This document shows positions 25,501 to 37,269 of a stretch of 64,000 bases of DNA, in pieces. The notes under the pieces are model-generated. The model did no database searches. It was not told where the DNA came from and saw only the letters and a program-made list of their open reading frames with translations. The stretch covers positions 1,045,001-1,109,000 of the forward strand of contig OX637394.1 of assembly GCA_951799425.1 (NCBI GenBank). Direction: 5' to 3'. The position numbers were made by a program, and so were the translations under genes. Within the stretch, counting starts at the first letter, position 1. Each line of letters begins with the position of its first letter. Source of the stretch: Ilex aquifolium (taxonomy: Eukaryota; Streptophyta; Magnoliopsida; Aquifoliales; Aquifoliaceae).

Positions 25501-26604
25501 ATTTAGGAATATAGTTTGTTTACCATATCATAACATCCTAGATAAAGAAGACTTTCTAACATCTATTTGTTAATACTTCCAAGAAGGATTTTGTGACTTA
25601 ATTCAGATTAGTCACTGGATAGAAGCCCAACTGTTACAGTTGGTAAGTATATGATTCAATGATATTATTGTTAGACATACTGCACGAGGGCTAGTGTAGT
25701 AGTTTTAATGATACTATTGCATTCATTTTGTTCATCTATGTAGTAGTTATTTGTGCCTATGAAGTCCAGAAACTGTGGATATTGGTGTATTAAATACGGC
25801 CTCTCTGTTGGACTGATAAACATGCTACTTTTCTGTCTAAAGCCTAAATGTCATCTACTAATTTTGTAGGTCTGCAACAACACTGCATTGAGGCAAAGGA
25901 GGCAAAGCTTTGATCTGGACGAGCTAGTATTCCGTTCACCTCCTTGGCCTCCAGTCAACAGTCCTGGTCAAAAGGGGGAGGACGATAAGGACATGGGCTC
26001 TAGTGAGTGGGTAGATAAGATCATGGTGAACAAGCAAGATGCTGTACATGGAGTTGAAAATCCCTTAAAATGTTGGGAAGCAGATGGTGGTCATATGCCT
26101 GATGCCTTATACCCAAAATATCTCTCAGGTTCTTCCAAAGTATACACTGAACAACTGTATAACGTATTCCCAACCAGCAATCAGTCAGACATTGCTACTA
26201 CTGATGATCTGGATGAGCTTGATGCTGCAACCAGTGATTCATCTGAGCCGGATTTGCTTTGGCAATTCAATCATTCCAAACTTACTGGCCTAGCCAATGG
26301 GATCGGGTCAAAGACCCAGAAACCTAATGCCAAGCAGGCGAATGGCCCAGAACTAAGGTAATGCTGGTGAACTTGCATTAATATATACTCTCTCCTACTC
26401 AAAAAATATCTAACCAAGAATCGAGTTTAACCTGTGTTTGATTCTTACATTTTGTCCTTGACTCATAGCAGCCGGAGTGTGATCTCTAAACTAGGCCCTT
26501 CACCGTCAAGAAAATTGACAAATGGGATTGGCCACCCTCCACAGCGAAGGGGGAAGCAGGCAAACTGTGCTGAAATGAAACGAAAAGCTGGGAATAGAAG
26601 GTAG
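19563..26604 (+). CDS. KIN14I: kinesin, KIN-14 subfamily with calponin-homology domain
   Basis: KIN-14 proteins are mostly minus-end-directed microtubule motors. Plant CH-domain members can also contact actin or organelles. I infer 19 coding exons: 19563-19680, 20312-20478, 20576-20719, 20917-21153, 21255-21323, 21827-21895, 22066-22143, 22272-22403, 22491-22572, 22710-22805, 22908-23081, 23172-23278, 23379-23557, 23819-23980, 24061-24314, 24458-24621, 24722-24904, 25870-26357 and 26472-26604, giving 1011 residues. The CH domain spans about residues 42-165 ([37 protein letters not shown]). A coiled-coil neck region follows. The motor starts at about residue 398 ([13 protein letters not shown]) and has P-loop GQTGSGKT at 481-488, switch I SSRSHS at 600-605 and switch II DLAGSE. 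A basic, low-complexity tail ends in KRKAGNRR. The motor is internal, not C-terminal. The 13th intron is U12-type. The last acceptor is a CAGCAG tandem site that could add or drop one serine. Confidence 0.93.
23558..23818 (+). other. U12-type AT-AC intron in the kinesin motor domain
   Basis: The 5' splice site is ATATCCTTTT, a perfect match to the U12 AT-AC consensus. A branch-site-like TTTCCTTAAT lies at 23799-23808, about 11 bases before the 3' end, which reads TTCAATAC. Removing 23558-23818 joins AAC AAA AG to G TTA GAA ATT and gives the conserved motor sequence [21 protein letters not shown]. No GT-AG pair nearby gives that reading. This intron would be removed by the minor spliceosome. 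Confidence 0.92.
24905..25869 (+). other. long intron 17 of the kinesin gene
   Basis: 965-base intron with GT-AG ends (GAG|GTAAAT and TTTTGTAG|GTC). No repeat, transposon or additional exon was recognised within it. Confidence 0.6.
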
Positions 26605-27632
26605 GAAAGGTGTTAGGGGCTGTCAACACAGGCGTTTTTTTTTTTTTCTATTTCAAATTTTAAATTGAAGAGTGAGGTTACGTATAGGTTCTTTATTTTA
26701 TTTTTTTTCACCATTTTTTGTGTTAATTTGTATTATGTACGTCAATGAAGCAATAATTCCAGTTGCTTGTATTTGTTTATCGTAAATCTTTACAAAATGT
26801 TGTAACTCCCGGCACTGTATTTCTAGTGCTTTCTTATACGACTATGTGTAAAGTCGATTTGTAAATGGTTTTGCATTTTATAAAAATTCTTATATCTGAT
26901 TCAGGGAGACTGATATTTGCTCTGGACTTCTTACTACATTTAGACTTAACTCTGGATTTTAGTCAAGTTGCTTGTGCTTGTTTATAATCGAGCTTAGCAC
27001 ATGTACAAATGCTTTGGTTGCAAAATAGTCTTTTTATGAATGGTAGTTCTCACAATACTCCAATGTTATTAAAAATTCTGAAACTATTTTTCACAAATTA
27101 AGATTTAGATATACTAATATTTAGTTTGGTTGTCATCTATTCTGAACTATGCATATATATATAATAGATAAAGAAATTGAGCAAGTGTTTTTATAAAATT
27201 AAGTTGAAATCAAAAAGTTTTTTGAAACAAAGAATATTGGATTTCCGATATCTAATAGATTTTGGTATGAGTTGTGAAGTTGAATTCTGCCAAATAATCA
27301 GAAACAAATCAATTTCAAATAATATTCAAGTGTGAATCAATTAATATTCAATCCAAACTTAACAACAACTCACCAAACCCGCTCGCCTCGCTTGGGCCAT
27401 AAGAAGAGTAAGCCGCTTAGGTTGCATAGAGGTGCTTGGGTTGTGTAACTACCAACCCATAATGTGAAATAACAATTGGAGCAGTCCGTCAATCATCTAG
27501 AAGGATGGGCGCCACTGTTGTTGATTCCGCTGCTCGACATTGAACATTGACGCACAGGCTTTCTCAATTTTATATTGCCACCAAAAAATTCGTACACTCA
27601 GAGATGAGTCCTCAAGTGCTCTACTTTCACTC
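26605..27632. other. kinesin 3' UTR and PR-10 upstream region
   Basis: The first few hundred bases are probably kinesin 3' UTR. The rest is AT-rich and leads to the PR-10 promoter. No gene is seen. Confidence 0.5.
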
Positions 27633-27640
27633 TATAAATA
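27633..27640 (+). promoter_or_regulatory. TATA box of the PR-10 gene
   Basis: TATAAATA lies 125 bases before the PR-10 start codon, which leaves room for a 5' UTR of about 90-95 bases if transcription starts about 30 bases downstream. It is preceded by pyrimidine-rich CTACTTTCACTC. Confidence 0.65.
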
Positions 27641-27764
27641 CCAAACAAGTGTTCTCTTCTTGCACATCCATTGCTAATTGCAATACTACTGCTCTTGCTA
27701 ATCCAATCGATCTTGCTTTTATCGATTCCTTCTGTTTTTCTATATATCTAAACTCTAGGCAAGA

Positions 27765-28396
27765 ATGGGCGTCTTCACCACCACAGAGGAGTACACATCT
27801 GCGGTTGCTCCCGCAAGGATGTTCAAGGCTTTGGTCGTAGATTCTCACATCCTCATCCCTAAGCTCGTCCCTCAATCCATCAAAAGCGTCGACTTTGTCC
27901 ATGGAAATGGCGGTATTGGCAGCATCAAGCAAACCGTCTTCCCCGAAGGTTTGTTGCTATAACTTGGTAGATGAAAGCAATGTAAAATTAATAACCATAG
28001 TTGAAGGATACGAGACTGACTATCCTGCTTTCTTTCTTGGTATATGTTGGTACATAAAAGAAGTAACAATAATAATACTTTTATGATTGTGGTATTTCAG
28101 GGAGTCACTTGAAATTCTTGAAGCATAGGATCGATGCCCTTGATGAAGCCAACTACCATTGCCAATACACTTTGATTGAGGGGGACATATTGGGTGATAT
28201 TCTTGAAAAAGTTGTTTATGAGGTGAAGTTCGAGTCTTCAAGTGGTGGATGTGTTTGCAAGACCACAAGCCATTATCACACTAAGGAAGGCGTTGAGCTT
28301 AAAGAAGATGAAATTAAGGCTGGCAAAGACAAAGCCACAGGAATGTTAAAGGTCGTGGAAGACTACCTCCTGACCAACCCTGATATCTATGCTTAA
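27765..28396 (+). CDS. Bet v 1 / PR-10 family protein
   Basis: A small cytosolic protein with a large hydrophobic cavity; relatives bind flavonoids, cytokinins or other ligands and are induced by stress or pathogens. There are two exons, 27765-27948 and 28101-28396, with a 152-base intron splitting the codon for Gly62, the usual intron position in this family. The product is 159 residues against a usual 155-160. The glycine-rich loop reads HGNGGIGSIK (about residues 46-55). The helix-3 region reads EDEIKAGKDKATGMLKVVEDYLLTNPDIYA, with the usual long C-terminal amphipathic helix. It starts MGVFTTTEEYTS, the typical MGV(F/Y) opening. It resembles the major-allergen type rather than the norcoclaurine synthase or MLP types. 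The ligand cannot be predicted. A TATA box sits at 27633. Confidence 0.93.
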
Positions 28397-29888
28397 GTTT
28401 GCTGTGTTGTATGTATCTGAGGTAGTAAGTACCTGGCTAAGTGTACTTACTTACCCTTTGTTTGTGTGGCTTTTCCTTTTGGGTGATTTTGTTGTTGGTT
28501 TCTATTTTGGCGAGTTGAGTTTGCCAGAAAAATAAAAATGTCCCTTGTCATGTTAGGGGATCACAATGCTATGTATCTCAAATTTGTAACCCAAATTTGT
28601 ATCCCAAATAAAGGGGGACAATTGGATCAGTGGATCCCATTTAAAAAAATTGATAGGACTCACTCATTCAACGGTCACCCTTCATTTGGGATGCAAATTT
28701 GGATTATAAATTTGAGATACATAATATTTCCCTAATAATAACCCAGAATTATTGGTTACTTTGTGGATTCAATCACATCAAGTTATTCTATGGGCACTTT
28801 CTATCTTTTCAAGGCATAATTCTATCCTTGCAAGTCCTTATATTAGTAAAATATAGAAAAAGAGTTATATATATGTTGCCATTTGGAAAAATGGAGTAAA
28901 TTATTGATTTGGCCTTTAATCTAGATCATGAATTTGACGTGGTTGAATAAGAGAACAACTTATGGTGTGACATGAATCAAGTCGTTGATTGGCCAATAAT
29001 CAAATTGGGTCAAGGCTTGCACACCCAAAAAAACCAATGACCCACGACCTACCTATAAAGCTTGATCAGTTTGAAATGAGTTTTCATTTATTTTTGTAAT
29101 TAAATATTTGCTTTCATGAAATTGAGATTTTAAAAATATCATTTTCATTGATTTGGGCAAAAACCTATAATATTAGATTTATGAATGAGAATAATTTGCA
29201 TCACTATATGCAAAGTACTTAACAATAAGCCAATAATTTACACCCATCAATCTTCTATAATATAAAACAGAGCAGATTTCAATAAGTCTGTCTGACGGTT
29301 TCAAATAAACTTATCCAACGACCACCAACATACCTCTCAAAATTATTCATATTACACCATGTCTTTTAGATACGAATTAGCCCTAATCTTTTATAAATCT
29401 CAAATAAAGCATATAAACAACATGTTTCTAAAAAAAATCTGTACTTTTATTTAGAGGAAAAAGGACAACGGAGGATGACACTGATCTCTTAAATTCGGGG
29501 AAATTTTTTGCTTTGATAATTTTGTGACAAAAGAGGATTAGTATTCATATTTCAAGTAACTTAGTAGTGCAACACATGTTTTGCACGTGAATAATTTTTG
29601 TATATAAAATATTAATAAAAAATATTAGGTATATGTATATTTACATTAAATATCATCGTAAATTTATCAAAATTATATTTTATCGCTCGTATTATACTAT
29701 AAAATTTGAAAAATATTGTCTGTTCCCAGCGATTCGTTGTTCTAACTATAAGAAAAAAGATAAAAATAATTCATTTGATTATGTTTCAACTTATAATTCA
29801 TTGAATAAAATAACAATAATTATCAATATTATAATTATTGTTTACTATAATTAAAAATTAGTTAGGTCAATAAGGATAAAATACAAAA
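28397..29888. other. PR-10 3' UTR and AT-rich spacer
   Basis: The likely PR-10 3' UTR extends to about 28550. A MITE lies at 28565-28729 (listed). The remainder is AT-rich (well above 65 percent by eye) without a gene. Confidence 0.5.
28565..28729. mobile_element. MITE with about 60-bp inverted arms (family member 1)
   Basis: The left arm contains ATGTATCTCAAATTTGTAAC and ATCCCAAATAAAGGG. The right arm, reverse-complemented, contains ATGTATCTCAAATTTATAAT and ATCCCAAATGAAGGG. The loop is short and non-coding. A second member with the same arms is at 48833-48986. Confidence 0.7.
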
Positions 29889-30229
29889 TTAATAACACTT
29901 TTGATTTCTAAAGTATATGTTTTTTTGTCAATATCGTCTTCAATATATAAATTTTGTCAATTTTGTCCATAAAATATTCAATTTTTGTTTAAATGGTTCA
30001 AAACCAAACAGTTCATTAAATTTTATGACATAAGTGACCATATGTCATTCCGTCAGATAGTATCACGTGACCAACATGTAATCAGTTTCTTCAAAAATTT
30101 AACAGATTTTTTGAGTATAGATAATTTAAACACTAACTAAATAATTTAGAGATCAAATTAACAAAATTGATAGAATAAGGACCAAACTGATAAAAACATG
30201 CATATTTCAGGGACTAAAAATGCTATTAA
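29889..30229. mobile_element. MITE with about 80-bp imperfect inverted arms
   Basis: The left end is TTAATAACACTTTTGATTTC. The right end, reverse-complemented, is TTAATAGCATTTTTAGTCCC. The arms stay alignable through GTTTTTTTGTCAATAT against GTTTTTATCAGTTTGG and on to TCAATTTTGT. It is about 341 bp and has no reading frame. Confidence 0.6.
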
Positions 30230-30384
30230 CCCTGAAAATAATATACAACTCTATAATATATATTTTAAAAGAATATTAAAAAAAATTAAAATTCAAGTTT
30301 TATTTAACATAAATTATTTTTAAAAAAACTACAAAAAATATTGTTTTTTATCTTAAAAATAAAATGGTTGAAATTTTGGATAAA

Positions 30385-30735
30385 AAAAAATATACATATA
30401 TAAGTATAATGTTATCTTTATATTTAAAATGAGTAATGTTAGATTGATGAAATTTTTGAAGATTTTTTGAATGTTTTATTGAAAACCATAGTGATGCACA
30501 TATTTTTTAAGGGAGTGTAACGTAGTCAATTAAAAATTTTCATAGATACTAATATTCATACATAGTGAATAAAGAATTAAAAGATATGTTAGGGATAATT
30601 TAGAGATTTAAATACACAAGTATATGATAGTAATTTAGATATTCAACTATGCAATGATAGTGTGATATTTAAAATTCTTTATAAGAGTAAAATAGTGAAT
30701 CAAAAGTTTTTCTCTTTAAGATACTTTTATTAGTA
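30385..30735 (+). repeat. direct repeat R1 left of the Helitron array
   Basis: Alignable with R2 (38649-38930) in the same orientation. Shared strings include GAGTAATG, TTTTTTGAAT or CTTTTTGAAT, TAGTCAATTAAAA, TTTTCATAGATA, GTGATATTTAAAATT and GTAAAATAGTGAATCAAA. The two copies flank the Helitron-like array on either side. Confidence 0.6.
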
Positions 30736-30758
30736 GTATAGATGAAATATATATATAT

Positions 30759-32085
30759 ATAGTCATTACCCGTGCCTAAAGGCACTATATAACAAACAAA
30801 AAATTCTTACACAATTGTCCAAATTCAAAAAGAATTGGCCAAAAATATTCATACCAATTCTTCTTTTAAAATGACTCGAAATATATCGCCGATCATATCC
30901 TCCATATTAATAGAACTGTCGTAAAAATATATAAAATTTTTCAAAACAACACCATATATACAAACGCCTCCGAAAAAAAAACAAATATTAACATAATTCA
31001 TTGAAATTTACAATCTTTAAGTAATAAATAAAAATTTTCTCATTTATAAGACTCAAGAATTTATCACATTTACCACCACTCAATCCAATAATAGAATATA
31101 ATTATAAACTTAATCACCATATTTTCAATACACCCTATCTCCATGTAATATATATCTCAAGCAAAAAAAAAAAAAAAATTACTAACATAACACAATTAAA
31201 TTCATAATCATTAAGCGATAAATAAAATCAACCAAATCTTACTCATTTATAAAACTCATGAATTTATCACCACTATCACCATTTAACCCCAAATGGCACA
31301 ACAAAATTATAAATTTAATTACCAAATTTTCAATCCTTCACATATAAATATACACAGAAACATACTCTCACACATTTTTTTTTGGCTACCAACAAACCTT
31401 CCTAATTAATAACTGCTTTTATTAGAAATATAATAATTCAAGTTTTTTTGATAAAATAATAATAAAATAATATCTAATTAAAAAATAGGGAAAAAAATAC
31501 GGACTTCCCCTAAGTTTTGACAATATTATGAAGACACCTCCTGATATTTTATAAATAACACGGAAATCCCCAAAATTTAAAATTTATTACACAGAGACCC
31601 CTTTGTCTCCCTTCCTTCAATATTGCTAACGTAAAGTGATGATTTTATCCCAAAAAAATTATTATTTTTATAATTGCCTTTCTCCAACTTGAGTACCCAA
31701 AAAAATTAAAAATTTAATAAAATAAAATAAGATTTGATTTAGTACCCAAAAAATTGATATAATTTAATATCCCCAAAAAATTGATTAAATGAATTTTAAT
31801 ATTAATTTGATAACAATAAAATTTAATTTGATATTAATTTGACAAAGTTGAATATAAATTAGACAAAATTAAATGTCAAATTCTGATAAAAATATATATC
31901 AATGTACAATTTAAGGTTCATTTCGTGTTTAATATTATTTGTTGTTGATTAAACCAACATGAAATTGACCTTAAATTCTAAATTTTTTTGTTATATATAA
32001 ACTTAAAAATTTGTATTTTAACCCATATAATTTAAATACAGATTTTTTCATAGCATAGCGTATTCTCACTTACTATATAATTTAA
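30759..32085 (-). mobile_element. Helitron-like unit A1 (3' part)
   Basis: Read on the minus strand it ends GGCAC-loop-GTGCC-type hairpin, then CACGGGTAATGACTAT, i.e. the Helitron 3' hairpin and a CTAG end mutated to CTAT. It is a near-identical tandem partner of 32086-33403 with a period of about 1.33 kb. It ends abruptly at TATATAATTTAA, with no 5' TC end of its own, so it is a partial copy. Confidence 0.7.
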
Positions 32086-33403
32086 CTAGTCATTACCCGT
32101 GTCTGAAGGCACTATATAACAAACAAAAAATTCTTACACAATTGTCTAAATTCAAAAAGAATGGGCCAAAAATATTCATACCAATTCTTCTTTTAAAATG
32201 ACTCGAAATATATCGCCGATCATATCCTCCATATTAATAGAACTGTCGTAAAAATATATACAACTCTTCAAAACAACACCATATATACAAATGCCTCCGA
32301 AAAAAAAACAAATATTAACATAATCCATTGAAATTTACAATCTTTAAGTAATAAATAAATTTTTTCTCATTTATAAGACTCAAGAATTTATCACATTTAC
32401 CACCACTCAATCCAATAATAGAATATAATTATAAACTTAATCACCATATTTTCAATCCACCCTATCTCCATGTAATATATATCTCAAGCAAAAAAAAAAA
32501 ATTACTAAAATAACACAATTAAATTCACAATCGTTAAGCGATAAATAAAATCAACCAAATCTTACTCATTTATAAAACTCATGAATTTATCACCACTATC
32601 ACCATTCAACCCCAAATGGCACAACAAAATTATAAATTTAATTACCAAATTTTCAATCATTCACATATAAATATACACAGAAACATACTCTCACACATTT
32701 TTTTTTGGCTACCAACAAACCTTCCTAATTAATAACTGCTTTTATTAAAAATATTATAATTCAAGTTTTTATGATAAAATAATAATAAATTAATATCTAA
32801 TTAAAAAATAGGGAAAAAAATACGGACTTCTCCTGAGTTTTGACAATATTATGAAGACACCCCCTGATATTTTATAAATAACACGAAAATCCCTAAAATT
32901 TAAAATTTATTACACAGAGACCCCTTTGTCTCCCTTCCTTCAATATTGCTAACGTAAAGTGATGATTTTATCCCAAAAAAATTATTATTTTTATAATTGC
33001 CTTTCTCCAACTTGAGTACCCAAAAAAATTAAAAATTTAATAAAATAAAATAAGATTTGATTTAGTACCCAAAAAATTGATATAATTTAGTACCCCCAAA
33101 AAAATTGATTGAATGAATTTTAATATTAATTTGATAACAATAAAAATTAATTTGATATTAATTTGACAAAGTTGAATATAAATTGGACAAAATTAAATGT
33201 CAATTTCTGATAAAAATATATATTAATTTACAATTTAAGGTTCATTTCGTGTTTAATATTATTTGTTGTTGATTAAACCAACATGAAATTGACCTTAAAT
33301 TTTTTTTGTTGTATATAAACTTAAAAATTTGTATTTTAACCCATATAATTTAAATACAGATTTTTTCATAGCATAGCGTATTCTCACTTACTATATAATT
33401 TAA
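32086..33403 (-). mobile_element. Helitron-like unit A2 (3' part, intact CTAG end)
   Basis: On the minus strand the unit ends with a short hairpin (GTGCC, loop TTCA, GACAC, one G-T pair), then GGGTAATGA and CTAG followed by T, which is the Helitron 3' signature. It is nearly identical to A1 apart from small indels. It continues on its right, without a break, into unit B1. No reading frame for a Rep/helicase is seen, so it is non-autonomous. Confidence 0.75.
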
Positions 33404-33799
33404 TTATTCTTTATTATTTTTACAATTAATTTCAATTTTGACTTCAACTTTGAATATTCGTAAAATTCAAGCAAAGTTAAGTTTAAACAAAAATATATAC
33501 TTTATACTTGACAATCAAATTCAGTTAAATTCGAATTCTAATCATAATCACGTCAAACCGATAATTGAGTAAACCGGTAAAAAATTTTAACACGAACACG
33601 AACCATTTAATAAACAGGTAACACGGCACGACTCGTTTAACCCATTTACAAAAAGATAAAAAAAAATATTATTTTAATAAATTTTTACACTCCATTTATT
33701 TGCTTCCAACTGTACTTTCCTCAATTGAAGGAATTCCAGCCAACAGCTCCCGTGAAAATCACACCACCAAGGTTGGTTAAAATGAGAAGTTCACTACCC

Positions 33800-33850
33800 T
33801 TTTTATAGGCAACTGAAGTCTCCCCTCTCCACTCCTTATCGATGTGGGAT
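33800..33850 (-). promoter_or_regulatory. snRNA-type promoter (USE plus TATA) in unit B1
   Basis: On the minus strand ATCCCACATCG (33840-33850) matches the plant upstream sequence element RTCCCACATCG exactly. TATAAAAA follows at 33807-33800 after a 32-base spacer. In plant snRNA genes a gap of about four helical turns marks the Pol II type and a gap ten bases shorter the Pol III type, so this is the Pol II-like spacing. The RNA expected to start near 33775 does not resemble a spliceosomal RNA I know. Confidence 0.55.
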
Positions 33851-34292
33851 TCAAAGAAAAGGGCCAAAAGGCAATTCAATGCCTCAAGGCTCAAAACTTC
33901 ACTTTCCTACTATTGATATGCTTTTTTTTTTTTTTTGAAATGTTTTCTTTATTTTTTTTTTTGTTTACTCATTCATTATTTTTTATATATATAATTTATT
34001 ATTATATTAAATTTATTTAAACGGGTTGACAGGTCTCACCCGAATATGACCCGTTTATAAAACATATGTTAATAAACCTATACTTTGTTAGCGATAATCC
34101 TTGTTATTGTACTATTTTTTTGTTAATTTTAAATTACGCGTTTGAACTGTTTATTATATAAATTGAATTATATATATAGATATAGATATAAATATATAAA
34201 TATGACGGCATATGTTAATGAACTTATATTTTTTTTAGAGATAATCCTTATTATTAGAGTTTTAATAGATTTTAGATATATTTTATTTTTAT

Positions 34293-34303
<11 letters not shown>

Positions 34304-34350
<47 letters not shown>
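34304..34350 (+). repeat. (GT)n microsatellite in unit B1
   Basis: About 23 GT units. The matching place in B2 (about 35521-35533) has only about six, so the repeat expanded or shrank after the duplication. Confidence 0.95.
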
Positions 34351-34354
<4 letters not shown>

Positions 34355-34600
34355 ACCGTCCAAGTTAATCTCTCCCATGGTTTGAATGGAAATGAGGAGA
34401 GATAAAAAAAAATGTAGTAGAGTCCTATAAAGATGTAGATATCTCTCCAATGGTTTGAATGGGGATGAGGAGAGATACAATGAATGTAGTAGAGTCCTGT
34501 AGGAATGTAGATTAATTAGAATCGTTGGATCAAAAACTTAAAAATGATCTGAGCCGCAAAAAGCTAAAGACAAAAAAATCTAGCTACTTTATTATATTGA

Positions 34601-35788
34601 TTATTCTTTATTATTTTTACAATCAATTTCAATTTTGACTTCAACTTTGAATATTCGTAAAATTCAAGTAAAGTTAAGTTTAAACAAAAATATATATTTT
34701 ATACTTGACAATCAAATTCAGCTAAATTCGAATTCTAATCATAATCACTTCAAACCGATAATCGAGTAAACCGGTAAAAAATTTTAAAAAATTTTAACAC
34801 GAACACGAACCATTTAATAAACAGGTAACACGACATGACTCGTTTAACCCATTTACAAAAAAATAAAAATAAATATTATTTTAATAAATTTTTACACTCC
34901 ATTTCTTTGCTTCCAACTGTACTTTCCTCAATTGAAGGAATTACAGCCAGCAGTTTACGTGAAAATCACACCACAAATGTTAGTTAAAATGAGAAGTTCA
35001 CTACCCTTTTTATAGGCAACTGAAGTCTCCCATCTCCACTCCTTGTCGATGTGGGACTCAAAGAAAAGGGCCAAAAGGCAATTCAATGCCTCAAGGCTCA
35101 AAACTTCACTTTCCTACTATTGATATGCTTTTTTTTTTTTTTTTTGAAATGTTTTCTTTATTTTTTTTTCTTTACTCATTCATTATTTTATATATATATA
35201 ATTTATTATTATATTAAATTTATTTAAACGGGTTGACAGGTTTCACCCGAATATGACCGTTTATTAAACATATGTTAATAAACCTATATTTTGTTAGCGA
35301 TAATCCTTGTTATTGTATTATTATTTTGTTAATTTTAAATTACGCGTTTGAACTGTTTATTATATAAATTGAATTATATATATAGATATAGAAATCAATA
35401 TAAATATATAAATATGACGGCATATGTTAATGAACTTATATTTTTTTTAGAGATAATCCTTATTATTAGAGTTTTAATAGATTTTAGATATATTTTATTT
35501 TTATTATATATATATATATATGTGTGTGTGTGTATGTATATAACCGTCCAAGTCAATCTCTCCCATGGTTTGAATGGAAATGAGGAGAGATAAAAAAGAA
35601 TGTAGTAGAGTCCTGGAAGGATGTAGATATCTCTCCAATGGTTTGAATGGGGATGAGGAGAGATAAAAGGAATGTAGTAGAGTCCTGTAGGAATGTAGAT
35701 TAATTAGAATCGTTGGATCAAAAACTTAAAAATGATCTGAGCCGCGAAAAGCTAAAGACAAAGAAATCTAGCTACTTTATTATATAGA
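34601..35788 (-). mobile_element. Helitron-like unit B2 (5' part)
   Basis: A tandem near-copy of B1. On the minus strand it starts TCTATATAATAAAGTAGCTA, the canonical TC end. It directly abuts the CTAG 3' end of unit C with no base between, a head-to-tail junction. It carries its own copy of the USE/TATA pair. Confidence 0.75.
35007..35057 (-). promoter_or_regulatory. snRNA-type promoter (USE plus TATA) in unit B2
   Basis: GTCCCACATCG at 35047-35057 and TATAAAAA at 35007-35014 (minus strand), again 32 bases apart. The USE differs from the B1 copy only at its first base, where the consensus allows A or G. The block kept both elements and the exact spacing after duplication. Confidence 0.55.
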
Positions 35789-36053
35789 CTAGTCATTACC
35801 CATGTCTGAAGGCACTATGTAACATACAAAAACATCACAAATAATTATCCATATTCAAAAAGACTGGTTCAAAAACATTCATACCAATTTTTTTTTTTAA
35901 ATGACTTGAAATATACTGTCGATCATATCTTCAATATTAATTGAATTATCATAAAACTGTACAAAAAACTCCCAAAAATAAAAAAACATATACAAATACC
36001 TCAAAATATCACCACTGTCACCATTCAACTCTATAACACAACATAATTATAAA

Positions 36054-36221
36054 GAGTAATGCTATTGGGACATAATTTGTTTACTTAATTCATTGTGATA
36101 TTTGGATTGACTGTAAGCCCCATTAAACATTGGAACTTAGTGTTGATCCAATGATTCCTATGAAACCACATTATTATGTCAGCAAATTAGGTCAATTTTT
36201 AAGATCCAAATAGCATTATTC
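36054..36221. mobile_element. 168-bp MITE inserted in Helitron unit C, 9-bp duplication
   Basis: The ends are GAGTAATGCTATTGGGA and, reverse-complemented, GAATAATGCTATTTGGA. It is flanked exactly by AATTATAAA (36045-36053 and 36222-36230). The homologous places in units A1 and A2 read AAAATTATAAATTTAATTACC without the insert and so serve as empty sites. The 9-bp duplication suggests the Mutator superfamily. Confidence 0.85.
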
Positions 36222-37269
36222 AATTATAAACTCAATTACTAAATTTTCAATCCAACCTATGTAATAAATACTTCAAGCAAAACAAACAAATATTAATAGA
36301 ACATAATTAAATTTATAATCTTTAAGAAATAAATAAAATCGACCAAATTTTTCTCATTATAAAACTCATGAATTTATCACCACCACCATTCAACTACAAT
36401 GATAACATAATTATAAATTCAATAACCAAATGTCCAACCCCCACACGTAAATATACACAAAAACACACCCACACACTTTTTTTTTTTTTTGTTACTGACA
36501 AACCCTCCTAATTAATAATTGCTATTGTTAGAAATACAACAATTTAAGTCTTTAAGATAAAATAGTAATAAATTATAGTCTAATTAAAAATTAATGTCAG
36601 AAAATTGTCAAAATACCTCATAATTCTTGTATAATTAAGTTTTTAGAAGGATGAAAACTCGTTCACATAATCCCGAAAAAGCAATAGAAAATATCATATT
36701 CAACACCACACGATCATCGCCCACCCACACCCATACTGCCAACCATGTATGCAAAAGAAGGATGAAAAATCTCAATCAACTGTGCTAATTATTTTTCTTT
36801 AAAAGTATAGCAATTTCCTTTGAAAGATGACCCCAAAAAATATTAATCTGTTTACACCATTTATATGCTTAGTAAAATAAAATCAAAACAAAAGTTGAAT
36901 CATCGAGAAATGGGTCTTTTTTTTGCAACAAATTATATCCTTAGAAAAAATTAAACCCAGTGGCATATCACAATCAAAAAGAAATGGTGCTTGATACCAA
37001 ATTGGATCAAGAATTAAAAGCAAAAGAAATAGTGTCAAACAATGTGAATTAAAAGCAAAACAAATAATGTTTGCAAAGGAAACCCAAAACCTGTTTTTTT
37101 ACTTTTGGGGGAGACGGTTTCAATCCAATAGTTATTGATGACAATTTTTTTAAATAAATGTTTCAATTATTATGGGACTATGGGGTAACTACAAACATGG
37201 AGTTTTTTTTTTTTTTACAAACATGGGGTTAGACTATGGTATCTTTTGAAAGATTAAACTGCCATGGAC

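Larger units (their letters stand above)
33404..34600 (-). mobile_element. Helitron-like unit B1 (5' part)
   Basis: Read on the minus strand it starts A then TCAATATAATAAAGTAGCTA, the Helitron 5' TC end next to an A. It is a tandem near-copy of 34601-35788. It contains a long (GT)n microsatellite at 34304-34350 and a snRNA-type promoter (listed). Reading frames in this unit are AT-rich and low complexity and are not genes. Confidence 0.75.

Noticed and set aside
34142..35593. Two similar open frames (MNCLLYKLNYIYRYR...) in B1 and B2
   Set aside because: They are AT-rich low-complexity frames running into the GT microsatellite, lie on the strand opposite to the Helitron and are alike only because the DNA is duplicated.
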